Assembly: GCA_014218235.1 (NCBI GenBank)
Contig: CM024763.1
Coordinates: 83,562,244 to 83,626,243, forward strand
Length of the DNA: 64,000 nucleotides
From: Colocasia esculenta
Taxonomy: Eukaryota; Streptophyta; Magnoliopsida; Alismatales; Araceae
Direction: 5' to 3'
Part shown: piece after piece, positions 20,392-31,917 of the stretch
Layout: every line of letters starts with the position of its first letter
Numbering within the stretch: position 1 is the stretch's first letter
Translations under genes and position numbers: made by a program
Notes under the pieces: generated by a model
Database searches by the model: none
Seen by the model: only the letters and a program-made list of their open reading frames with translations
Told to the model about the DNA's origin: nothing

Positions 20392-23300
20392 TCAAGAAGG
20401 TGGACATTTACAAAGACCAAGTTCTCTCCTTAATGATGAAAATCTGTTTTCAGGAAGGGGTTTTGTGAATATGTCTGCAATTTGTTTTTCAGTTTCAATA
20501 AAATGGAGTTCAAAAGATTTCTTTGCAACCTCATCTCTCAAGAAATGATGCCTAATTTCAATGTGTTTTGTTCTGGAGTGCTGAATGGGGTTTTTAGACA
20601 AATTTATGGCACTAGTGTTATCACATAGGATGGGTACACACCCTAAATCTTGGTTGTAATCAAGAAGTTGATGTTTCACCCAGAGAATCTGAGTTCCACA
20701 TCTACCTGCAGCAACATACTCAGCCTCTGCTGTTGACAGAGCAACTGAATGTTGCTTCTTAGAAGCCCAAGAAATAAGGCACCCACCTAGAAATACACAC
20801 AAGCCACTTGTGCTTTTTCTATCTAACTTACACCCAGCATAATCAGCATCACAATAGGCAAACAATTCTAACTTGCAACCAGCAGGATACCAAATTCCTA
20901 AGTCACATGTTCCAACAAGATATTTAAAAATTCTTTTCACAGCAAGCATATGACTTTCTTTAGGATTAGATTGGAATCTAGCACATAAGCACACACAAAA
21001 CTGAATATCAGGTCTAGAAGTAGTAAGGTAGAGCAGAGAGCCAATCATACCTCTGTAGGTCTTTGGATCTACTGACTTACCAGATGGGTCTTCTTCTAGC
21101 TTAGCATTTATTGCAATGGGTGTGCTTGAGTGTTTAAGGTTCTGAAAGTCAAACCTTTTCAGTAGCTCCTTGACATATTTGGTTTGACTAATGAAGATTC
21201 CTTCAGTTGTTTGGTTCACCTGCAATCCCAAAAAGAATGTTAAATCTCCCATTAAGCTCATTTCAAATTCATTCTTCATTTGATTTGAAAATTCAGTGCA
21301 AAGGCCTTTATTAGTTGATCCAAATATTATGTCATCAACATAAATTTGGACAACAATTATTTGATTTTTTACTGTTTTTGTGAACAATGTTTGATCAACA
21401 TTACCTCTGGAATATCCTTTCTCAAGTAAAAAGGAACTCAAACGATCATACCAAGCTCTTGGAGCTTGTTTAAGACCATAGAGTGCCTTATTAAGCTTGA
21501 AAACATGGTTAGGATATTTTTCATTTTCAAATCCAGGAGGTTGTTCAACAAAAACATTTTCCTTTATATATCCATTTAGAAATGCACTTTTGACATCCAT
21601 TTGAAAGACTTTGAATTTCATGGAGGATGCAAAAGCAAGGAAAATTCTCACAGCTTCTAGTCTAGCTACAGGGGCATAAGATTCTTCAAAGTCAATTCCA
21701 AATTCTTGGTTATACCCCTTTGCAACTAGCCTAGCTTTGTTTCTTATTACTTGACCAGCTTCATTCAATTTATTTCGGAAAACCCATCTAGTGCCAATCA
21801 CTGTTTGTCACTAGGTCTAGGCACTAATTCCCACACTTGATTTCTTTCAAATTGATGAAGTTCATCATGCATAGCATTAATCCAATCAGAACTGGATAAG
21901 GCTTCATCAATTGACTTGGGTTCAATTTGGGAAATTAGAGCTAGTGAGTCTTCTTCAATGTTTTGCAAGAAGGATGATCTGGTCCTAACTCTATCATTTA
22001 AGTTGCCAACTACACTGTCTAATGGGTGATCTCTTAGAAAACGAGGTTCAGAATTACCTGTTGAGAAGTGCCCTCTTCTGGAGCAATATTACCTGAACCA
22101 CTTGAAGATGGTGAGTTGTTGTTCAGGTTCTCTTCAATGTTGTTAATCTCCTCAACGGTTGGTGAAGAATCCACAATGAGGTCATCCTCTTCATTGTCTT
22201 GTTTTTCCCTGCAAGATTTAGAATCATTAGTGGAAAAGGAATTTTCATCAAAATAACATGTGGTGATTCTTCAACAGTTTTGGTTTTCAATATGTACACT
22301 TTGAAAGCCCTTGACACTTCTGAATAGCCAAGGAAGATAGCTTCCTGACTCTTAGCATCAAACTTGTCAAGGTTTTCTTTGTTGTTATTGTGTACAAAAC
22401 ACTTGCACCCAAAAGTTTTGAAGTAAGCAACAGTTGGCTTTTTGTTTTTTAACAATTCATAGGGGGTTTTTCTGATCTTTGGTCTGACCAAGCTCTGTTT
22501 AGGATGTGATTGGCTGTGTTAACAGCTTCAGCCCAGAAGGATTTGGGCAGATTACTCCCTAAGAGCATGGATCTAGCCATTTCCACAAGAGTTCTATTCT
22601 TTCTTTCCACAACTCCATTTTGTTCTGGAGTTCTAGGTGAAGAAAACTTGTGAAATATTTGCAATTCAGCACATAGATCAGAAAAGGATGTGTTATCAAA
22701 TTCACCCCCATGATCAGTTAAAATTTTTTAATTTTAAATGGATAAGTTGTTAAGATAGTGGTACAGAAATTCCTGAATTCAAGGCATGCATCACTTTTGG
22801 GGATAGAAAAATAACCCAGGTAAATCTAGTAAAGTCATCAATGATTACAAACCCATATCTCTTGCCACTTAGGCTTAGAACTCTTGTTGGCCCAAAGAGG
22901 TCCATGTGAAGAAGTTCTAGTGGCTTAGATGTGAGTACTTCATTGAAGGCTTTAAAGGATTTCCTAGTTTGTTTTCCTTTAGCACAGATCCCACAAATTT
23001 GACCTTCAACACTAGAAAAAGATTCAGGAAGACCTTTAACCAGATTCAATCTTAACAACTTATTCAAAGTTCTGAAACTTGCATGGCCAAGTCTTTTGTG
23101 CCAAGTCCATGCAATTTCATCTTTATTTGCAACAAAACAAAGATTTTCAGAAAAGTTTTTATTAAGGTTGATCATGTAGACATTGTTTTCTCTTTTTCCA
23201 AAGAATTTGATTTTGTCAGTTGATGAATCAATTATTTTGCAAAAATCAGATTCAAACACAACTTTGTGACCTTTGTCACATAGTTGGCTGATACTGAGCA

Positions 23301-25773
23301 AATTATAATCAAGTCCATCAACTAACAAAACATTATCTACTGAGTTTGAAGAAGTTTGACCAACCTTACCAGATCCAATGATCTTTCCTTTATTTTTACC
23401 TCCAAAGGTGACTGACCCTCCCTCCTTTTCAATTAGACAGGAAAATTTGGCTCTATCTCCAGTCATGTGTCGTGAACACCCACTATCAAGAAACCAAACA
23501 TTGGTGTTGGGTGCACGACCTTCCTGCACAAAGATCAATGGAGAGAAGATTTTGGTACCCAAACAGAGTTGGGACCATCAGTATGATTTAGCACAGATAT
23601 CAAATCCTTTCTCACCCAAATTTGATTTGTTTTAGATTTTTGTTTTGTTACTTTGGTGTTTTCAGCCTTCTTCTGTTTGTTCTTTCTTTTAGGAATGAAA
23701 GCACCAAGATCTTTGTTTTTGGTTGGAGGGAAGTTTTTCATTTGAAAATTTGAGTTCAGAGGAGGAGGTGGAATCCATGGATTGTGTTGGTACATCCAGA
23801 AATTTGGATAAGAGTATTGAGGATAATACCAACAGGGATTTTCATACCATTGGTTCCAAGGATTAGTCCAATCTTCTTGAAGTGTTGTCTTGAAGGTCCA
23901 AGGTTTTCATGGATTATTTCTTTTCCCTTTTCTTATTTTTCAGATTTTTAATTTTTGGTTGAGTTGTTTTTGGTTTTGGTGTTGAGCAGGTCGACCTCTC
24001 CTGTACTGGTGTCGACACAACAGCCACAGAAGTCTTCTTCTTGTGGACTGGTGTCGACCTGTCAGGGGACTGTGTCGACCTGATAGTCTTCTTTTGTTTT
24101 TGGGTTTTGATTTTTTGAGTTTTGTTTGGGGTTTTGTTTGCTGTTTGTTGGATTTCAGTGTTTCCAGATTAGGACCCTTGACAAAATTAATTAGTGGTGC
24201 TTTTCCCTTTTTCTCACCAGATTTGTCTTTTTGGGGTTTCTTCTTGTTGAATCCTAATCCATGAGATGTGGTTGTCATGTTGGATCCTAGCAATGCCTCT
24301 AGGTTATCTTGGCCTTTTGTGAAGGTTTGGATAACCTCCTCCCTTTCCTTTAGCTGGTTTTTAAGAACTTCAATTTCTTCAATTTTCTGTTGTTTTTCTT
24401 GTTTTTCAATTTCCAGCTTTTCATTTAAGTTTCTGAATTCTTGGGAGGCCTTTTGAGAGGCAAGTTTCAGTTCATCAATTAGGTTTAGGAGATTCTCTTT
24501 TTCTTCAAGCAAGTCTGTTACTTCAGATTCCAGTTCACAGATTCTATTGTTTGAAGATTGATTATGGTAGAGATTTTCAATTTTCTTTTGATGTGTTTAT
24601 TTTTTTTTCTCATTTCAGAATATCTTTCAACTAATTTGCATACACATCCTGCCAATCTTCAACACTATAATCTTCAAAGGAAGTATTTACCTTTCCATCT
24701 GTGCTGTTGGCCATGAAGCAAACTTCCTCACTCTCTGAGCTTGAGGACTTCTTCTCTTCTTCTTCCTCACTTGTATCTTCATCAGACCAAGTGGCCCATG
24801 GCCTTTGGCTTCTTATATTTCTGGAATCTCTTGTGCTTTTCCTTCTTGTTCTCAGGACACTCTCCTTTCATGTGTCCTGGCTTGTTGCACCTGTAACAGA
24901 TAACATTTTCATCAGGTTTATGATTCTTATTGAAATTGGAAGAGGAAGTGTTCTTCTTACCTGAGGGAAATTTCTTTTTCCCAGTCATTTTCCCTTTCCT
25001 ATATTTCAAAAATTTCTGAATTGTCTGGTCATGAGGGCAATCTCATCCTCATTCGACTCAGATTCTTCAGAACTTGTCTTATCCTGATTTTTATCTTTGT
25101 TGCTTGAAGAGGCTTTGAGTGCCATAGGCTTGGTCTTAATGATGTGTTCTTCATTTCTTTTTAAGTTTATTTCATATGTCATTAAGATCCAATCAATTCA
25201 TCCAAAGAAATTTTGGACAAATCTTTTGAATCTTCAATAATAGTGGCCGTATGCCAAACTGAAGAAAGTGAACGCAAATTTTTCTTACCAAGTCTGCATC
25301 AGTATACTCCTTACCCAAAGCCTTGAGTCCATTGACTGATCCATGAATCTGGCAAACATTTCAGAAATAGATTCATTAGATTTCATCATAAAGAGTTCAT
25401 ATTCTGAAACTAAAATGTTTGCCGTGGTCTCCTTGACCTGAGATGTTCCCTCATAGAGTAATTCGAGTTTATCCCACATCTCTTTGGCAGATTTGCACAT
25501 GGAGATTCTCGAATACTCCTTGGGATGGACAGCACACTGAATCATGTTCATGGCACTATAATTCAGTGTAGCTTTCCTTATCTGTTCCCTTGTCCAGGTA
25601 TCTTCTTCTCCCTGGTTCTCATAGGGACCCACCTCAACTACTTTCCAGATCTCATAGTTCTGGGCCCTTAAAAACACTTGCATTCTGTTCTTCCAATAAG
25701 AATAGTCCAAACCATTAAAGAATGGTGGCCTATTTATGGAATGGCCCTCAGCTATGAAACCCTTTGAGTCCAT
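20392..25773 (-). pseudogene. A1 Gag-Pol polyprotein (Sirevirus), several frame breaks
   Basis: I start at the ATG at 25773 (MDSKGFIAEGHS), 120 bases after the primer site; stop at 20392. About 1790 codons if in one frame. The order is Gag (ESISEMFARFM), zinc knuckle CYRCNKPGHMKGEC near 24857-24898, a Glu/Lys-rich coiled coil (24270-24512), a linker with GTCGAC words (23985-24080), protease DSGCSRHM near 23470-23490, the pre-integrase region (WHKRLGH, CGICAKGKQ), integrase core (HMDLFGP, DHGGEFD, NGVVERKN), RT with YVDD at 21331-21342, and RNase H (YCDADYAG). The last 469 codons (21801-20392) are open. Frame breaks near 25330, 25010, 24600, 23930, 23590, 22740, 22470, 22130 and 21800 differ from those of copy A2. 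Confidence 0.92.
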
Positions 25774-25892
25774 GACACTTAAGTAAATGCACAGAGAAAG
25801 AGTTAAACAACAAGCAAACAAACAAGCAAACAATCAAACACTCAATACTCAGAAACAAAACTGCTCAGTTCAAATCAGATCGATGTAAACCC

Positions 25893-25904
25893 GCTCTGAT
25901 ACCA
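25893..25904 (-). other. A1 primer binding site
   Basis: The minus strand reads TGGTATCAGAGC (initiator tRNA-Met type), two bases from the LTR2 edge. Confidence 0.92.
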
Positions 25905-26165
25905 ATTGAAGGATCGAAATGAATGTGTGGAAAAGATCTAGAAGGGGGGGATGAATAGATCTTAGCCACTTTTGCGGAAGCTTAAGTAATTTGAAAACTA
26001 TTTAGAATCAGAGGCAATGTTATCAGTGAAAAACTACAGATCTGATTAGATTTGAGTGAGTTGAAAAACTTAGATGTGAAGCAAGTTGATTAAGTGAATT
26101 AAAAACGGATCCTATGCAAGCATCTAGCGGATGAATCAATCAAACCACAGAAGACAAATGCACAA

Positions 26166-26231
26166 GGATTTTTTAGGTGGTTCGGAAATCACCCAAGTGA
26201 TTCCTACATCCACCCCTCACAACCCGTGAGG
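26166..26231 (-). other. Conserved two-hairpin motif in LTR2
   Basis: Same layout as in LTR1: CCTCAC/GTGAGG, GGATGTAGG, AATCAC/GTGATT. Confidence 0.65.
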
Positions 26232-26911
26232 CTTCACTAACACAACAGGGCTACACACCCAAAGGAGCCTAACAACTCCAACACTTCAGAGCATACAACT
26301 CACACAACCTCTAGAGCAAGACTACTCTAGAAACACTGAGCAAGACTGCTCAAACCACCCTTGAGCTTGACAACTCAAACTGAGCTCGACGGCTCACAAC
26401 AAACTGAGCACAATGCTCACACTAAAACTTGCTAGACACCAACTTAGGACTTAGATCCTCTAGCAACAGATCTAGTCGAAATTTGAGAACTCTAAAGAGA
26501 GTTATGCAGAAGCACTTGCATAATCTCAAAAGATATCTCAGAAGAACAGAAGAAAAGGTAAATTGTATTGAAAGGCTTCGTTCTTCAGTGTACTCCCTTG
26601 TAGAAGCTTGAATTGGGAAGGAACTTGTGAAGCTTGAAGTCCAAGTCGATGCTCTGCAATCTGAGAAGTTGGATCTTCCTCGAATTCTTCACCCAAGAAG
26701 TCTTCTACAGGATCTGCCTCCTTGGAATGCTTCAGAGAAGTCTTCAGGAATCAAATTCCAATTCCCACACCTTGAATTGGTGGGAATTGGTCTTCTGGAA
26801 GCACTTGGAGAGCAGGGAAGGAGACACGAGCTCTTCTTGGCCGCCAGGAGCTTCTTGGAGGCTCTGAGAGAGTTGGGTCCTTCTCACTTGTGAAGGCTGG
26901 CCGAAAAGACA

Positions 26912-27428
26912 CTTTATATCCTTAGGATTCCAAAGATACCCTTTTGGGGTACAAGGGCACGCATTCCTAGGAAGATTCTGATCGCCCTAGAAGGACACGT
27001 GGCAGCCATCAACTTTTAGGATGAAAAGTTTCCGTAGTGTGTCGACCTGCCCTGGTGGTAGTGTCGACACACTGTCCAGAATATGTAGAGGCTGTTCTGG
27101 AAGAGGGTCCCGTGTCGACCTGCTCTTGAGTGTGTCGACCTGCTGTCCCAAATCTGCAAACTGGCTGTTCTGGGAACTGGGTCTAGTGTCGACCTGCTCT
27201 GAGAGTGTGTCGACCTGCTGTCCCAATTCTTCAAACTGGCTGTTCTGGAAACGAGATCTAGTGTCGACCTGCTCTGAGAGTGTGTCGACCTGGGTAGGCT
27301 TGATTTCTGAAAAACTGCCACTCGTGTCGACACACTCTTGACATGTGTCGACACAGTCTCAACATTTTTACACATTTTGCCTTTGAATCTGTTTGATGTG
27401 TCGACACCATTGATGGGTGTTGTCGACT
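26912..27428 (-). promoter_or_regulatory. LTR2 promoter: TATA, CACGTG box, GTCGAC array
   Basis: TATA-type GGATATAAAG at 26912-26921 (minus), CACGTG at 26996-27001, and the GTCGAC array at about 27040-27428. Confidence 0.75.
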
Positions 27429-27605
27429 CATCTTTTGCATAAAAGTTTGTACCTGAATGATAAATGTGGTTTTGAAAAATACTTTTTGAACATGAATTTC
27501 AGGTATGATGTTTTTGACATGTTTCAATTAAATTGCTTTAAGAACACCTCTTGTCATCATCAAAATAGGAGGGAAATGATATGAATTTGCATTCAACCCA
27601 ACAAT

Positions 27606-27617
27606 CTCCCCCTTTTT
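27606..27617 (-). other. A2 polypurine tract
   Basis: The minus strand reads AAAAAGGGGGAG, two bases from the LTR2 edge. Confidence 0.9.
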
Positions 27618-27979
27618 GATGATGAAACATTAAATCCATATTTCATGTGGTTTGATGAAGTTGATTTTTTAAGCAATTTTTATTGTTTAAATTTTTGTTT
27701 TCCCTTTTTGTTCATACTTGTCAAGGACCTTTTGAATGTTGTTCAGTAACAATTGATGATGTTTTGTGAGATACAGTGTTACTTGAAAATTAGAAATTTT
27801 GTGCACACAAGTCAACAATTGGACAAGTATTCAAACACAAAGACAAAGATTTGCATTCACAATCACAATACTTGCATTGAAGCCAAAACAACCATTTCAT
27901 TTCATTCAAATCATTACATCAAAATATTACATTCAAGTCATTCATTCTTCTCCCCCTTGCCATTATCAAACAAATGTAC

Positions 27980-29989
27980 ATAGGTAGAAGATGGAGGAGG
28001 AGGAGGAATGGGAGCAAGAAGAAGTTCAATGTCTGACGTCTTTTCTCCATGAAGTTCAGGCTAGTCTTGATCTGATCTTGAATGGTTATCATTTTTGTGC
28101 TCAAAATGGTTCCATTCGATCTGAATTTTCTAGCAAGGTGGCTTGAAGTCTGGTTAGATCAGCTGCACTGTGTTGTGAGGAAGATGATGAGCCAGCTGAC
28201 CAACCAGTCTCTGCATTATCTTGAACTCCTTGGTCAAATCTGTAATCTGCCTGTCAATGTGCTCATTGAAGTTCCTCATACTTTCTAATCATCCACAAAA
28301 TAAGCAAATGACAATCTGGTGCTGGAAATCTCATGTAATGTTTGCTTGGTGTTGAAGACATCTGCTTGGGAATTTGCCAAATTCCCTGAAGACTTTCTCC
28401 AACTTGTCTTGATGCTCTTTTAGCTCAATATAGGAATCTCCCAGAGTGCCTATAAGTCTGTTAATCTTTGAGCTGCATAATCTGAAGCAGCCTTCTGCTC
28501 AATAATTTAGCTGACACTGTGTTCTCTAGTCTTTGAACTCTCAATTCAAATTGGTCTGACATTGAATAGAGGAGTTCAATGTATCAAATTTAGCATTGAG
28601 GAAAGAGAACATTCTGGTGGAATTGAGGACCCACCAGAAGAAGTGGAAGATTGGAATGTAGAGGGGAAATGTGGAGGTTCAAAAGTATGTGGCAAGGAAG
28701 AGGAAGGATCATCCTGAGGTGGAATAGGGGTTTCAAGCTGAATGCCACCTTCAGGAGTGATATGAGGCTGGTCCTCATCCATTAGAGGCTGATCCTCTGG
28801 CAAGTGAACTTGTTCCTCTTGAACTTGAGGCTGGCCCTCATGATGTGGAGGCTGATCCTCCTGATTTTGGTCTCCTTGAGCTGGAGGCTGGTCCTCTTGT
28901 GCTTGGGGCTGATCCCCTTGAACCTGAGGCTGGTCCTCCTGAGCTTGAGGGGCCTCAACCACAATTGGTCCTCTTCTAATTGATTTCCCTCCAATCTAAA
29001 TCCCATAAACTTCTGGATATTCTTAAAAGTGTAGATGTTTGACTTGGGAATAGATTGGGATTTTTCATTTTCCAAGGGCACACCAAAGTGCTTGAACACT
29101 GAGGTCAGATGTGCTCCATAAGGAAGTGATCTCTTTAGGTCTGTCCTTGTTGTTTCAGCTATGATTTGATAGAGAATCACATGGAGGTTGATCTTGATGT
29201 CTTTGACCATGCAATAGAGGATGAACCTCTGATGTCTGTCAACTATCCCTCCCACCACCTTGAGGGGTAATTATGGTGGTCAAAATGTGGTGGATGACCC
29301 TTAACACAGGTGGAAATGTATTGCATTGAACCTGGTTACATAGGTCTGTTTGGGATCTGATGCATCTGCAGGAAGGCCTGTCAAGATGGAGTAGGCTTCA
29401 TGTAAATCAAATTCAAACTCATGGTAGTCTGCCCCTTCATCTGGTACTTTGAAAATGGAGGCAGCTACTGCAGTTGGCATGTCTATGGCTATTCCTTGAC
29501 TTTGGATTCATACCCTTCTTCTGTGCAGTGAGGTTCTTGTAGAACTCTAACTATCTTGGATAGCAGACTTGAAATTCAGAAATAAGGGTATCCAAGATTG
29601 AAAGGAAAAGTAGGTTTGAATTTCAGGAAGGGAGTCTGCTAGTTGGATGTCTGAAAGGTCTAGTATTCTTGGCTTCAAAATCAACTTGGCTGCACTTACG
29701 GATTCTGAGGGAATATCCTCTTGAGACTCAGAAGAAGAAGAGGAAGATGATTCCTCAGGATGGTCAGAGGAATCGCCCGAATCTCTGGTCTAGGGTTTGA
29801 AACATTACCACCTCTGCCTGAAGTGGAGGTCCTGCCACGCTTGGAAGCCCTCAGAGGTGCAGAAGAAGAGGCAGGATCGTTTCTCCTCTTTGTTCTTCTT
29901 TCCATCTGTTCAACTGGAACCTCTGCCGGAACTGGCCTTGAAGAGGCCGCTGATCTTGCGCCACGGCGGGGACCCAACTTGCGGACCAT
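27980..29989 (-). pseudogene. A2 third ORF (env-like position), more broken copy
   Basis: The ATG is at 29989 (MVRKLGPRRGARS). Domain order is as in A1: basic and Ser/Glu-rich N-terminus, plant-transposon-type domain (HILYQ-type helices, SLPYG, HFGVPLE near 29070-29160), EDQP-type repeat at about 28776-28960, helical C-terminus to about 27980. One-base gaps scatter the reading across frames, and a base loss near 27981 removes the stop codon seen in A1. The first about 97 codons and a 128-codon piece with the repeat are open. Function is unknown; in Sireviruses this position is called env-like, but I see no membrane segment. The repeat and domain are better preserved in A1, so A1 is the better reference. 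Confidence 0.72.
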
Positions 29990-29994
29990 GGTGC

Positions 29995-30285
29995 AAGAGG
30001 AGTGGAATTGGAGAGGAAATGGAAGAATGGAGAGATGATGGAAGGAGGATGAGAGCTAGAGAGAAATGGGAAGTGTTCTTGCCGAAAAATGAAATTTTGG
30101 CCGTCGGGTCGACCTGATGCCCAAAGGGTGCAGTGGTACACTGCCCCGCAGGAACAACAAGGGTTAAGGTGAACCCGAAAGGTTTGAAAAGGGTCTGGCA
30201 AGAAGGCAGTGTCGACACATGAGGAAGGGTGTGTCGACCTGACTGGGGTTGTGTCGACACGAGAGGGATTGTGTCGACACAGCCT
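29995..30285 (-). promoter_or_regulatory. Candidate internal promoter upstream of third ORF (A2)
   Basis: It matches the A1 arrangement: GTCGAC palindromes at about 30108-30282, then a pyrimidine-rich leader before the ATG at 29989. Confidence 0.45.
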
Positions 30286-31441
30286 TTGAGAGAAATTTGA
30301 ATCTTTGAGAGGAAATTTTTGAGAAATTTGGGACATCTTTATAATGATAAATAATGAGAGGAATTATCATTTCAAGGATTTTTAAGAGGCTTAAAAATTC
30401 ATTTGTTGTATTTTGCAAAATTCATCACAGTTCAAGTGTTTCAAACAATTTCCAACAGGATATTAGCATTCCAAGACTTGAATCAACAAAATGATAAATT
30501 GAGGGATATAATGTATCTAACAATCAACCAAAACTACCATGTTTCTCAATTTTCAAGAATTAAAGATGTCATCTAGACCAAATACAGTTGTGTTGAAAGT
30601 AAAACACAAACTTAAAGAACAACTTGATGAAGGAGGAAGATGATTCTTTCTAAACAAATCTCCAATAATTTTCATATTTTTGTTCTTTTAACAAACTATC
30701 AAATGATATAAATCTCTTTCACTCAAGTACTAGTGCTTTTACACACCATAGTCCCTGGATACTTAAGATTTAGTCATTGTCAAGTCTCAAAGGGGTAAAT
30801 GATGACCTTTTGACATGAAAATATACGTTTTGTAGACGCCAATATTTCCAGTTACTCAGTCATCATCATCAAAAAGCATAGCACATAATTGCTTAATTTT
30901 GAAGTTATTTTCAATTTGGATCCCCTTTGAACAGAGTTAGCAATAATGCCTCATGACATACATAGCACTTCATTCATTGTGAAGGTGTGCAGTTTCTCAG
31001 CACAGATGCCATTGCTCTGTTGGATTTTACAAGGTTTTGGAGAGTTTGTGAGATAGAATTCAAATACATCCAGTCATCAGTTGCAAACAAGAAAATGTTT
31101 TAAGTTCAAGGCACAAATTGTCATTTAGTTTAGGAAGAGATCTGAATTTCTGTGGATTGAGAGACATAGTTGAAAGTTGATTAAAAAAAAAAATAATATA
31201 TCACTCAAGGTTCATTTGTGACTCTAGACTTTAGAATGAGGACATCATGCAGGAATTGATGAAATGCAAGAAAGGTTTTGAATTTTGCAAAAAGATGACT
31301 TGTGAATTTTCTAGCTCCCCCTGAGATGATGATTTCAACCATTTTTCATCAAAATAAAGATATGCAATTTTGAAATCAGAAAAAGATTTTCTTCTTGGAC
31401 AACAAGAACTTCTCCTCAACAATTGCATATTCATTTCTTGG
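30286..31441 (-). other. A2 non-coding spacer
   Basis: Nearly the same sequence as 18756-19912. No gene. Confidence 0.6.
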
Positions 31442-31530
31442 TACTTGGCGGAGATAAGCTCTCACGCATAGTGAAAGTGTCCAGACAAGCATAACTTGTC
31501 CTTCTTCAAGTCACCATTTGATATACCAAG
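31442..31530 (-). other. Conserved pol-3' element, A2 copy 1
   Basis: It contains ACGCATAGTGAAAG and the GACAAG/CTTGTC stem, as in A1. Confidence 0.75.
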
Positions 31531-31669
31531 AACTTCAATACAATAAGAGTTGAAGAATTCATTGCCAAAAGGAAATGGAAGTGAAAACTGTGCAAGTTTT
31601 GAAATCAGAAAAGAAATTCTCTTTGAACAATAAAAGCTCCCCCTCAACTATTGCATATTAACTTCTTAG

Positions 31670-31758
31670 TACTTGGCGGAGATATGTTCTCACGCATAGT
31701 GAAAGTGTCCAGACAAGCATAACTTGTCCTTCTCCAAATCACTATTTGATATACCAAG
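31670..31758 (-). other. Conserved pol-3' element, A2 copy 2
   Basis: Tandem partner of the preceding element, 228 bp away and 160 bases from the pol stop. Confidence 0.75.
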
Positions 31759-31917
31759 AAGTTTCAACACAATCAGAAGTGGAGAATTTATTGTAAAAAG
31801 GGAAATGGAATTGAAAGTGAGAGAGATAAACAATGTAGCTTGAGGAAGCAGGAGTTATGAAATGCAAAGAACTCCCCCTTAGACAATGCATAGCACTCAA
31901 CCCAAACTTAAGAGAGA

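Larger units (their letters stand above)
25907..27603 (-). repeat. A LTR2 (shared middle LTR), 1697 bp
   Basis: It has the same ends as LTR1. It serves as 5' LTR for A1 and 3' LTR for A2. It shares with LTR1 the absence of about 43 bases that LTR3 has near 38980-39025. Confidence 0.95.

Noticed and set aside
20392..25773. Many plus-strand ORFs opposite pol (also in A2, B, G1, G2)
   Set aside because: They are antisense shadows of the polyprotein with no domain of their own.
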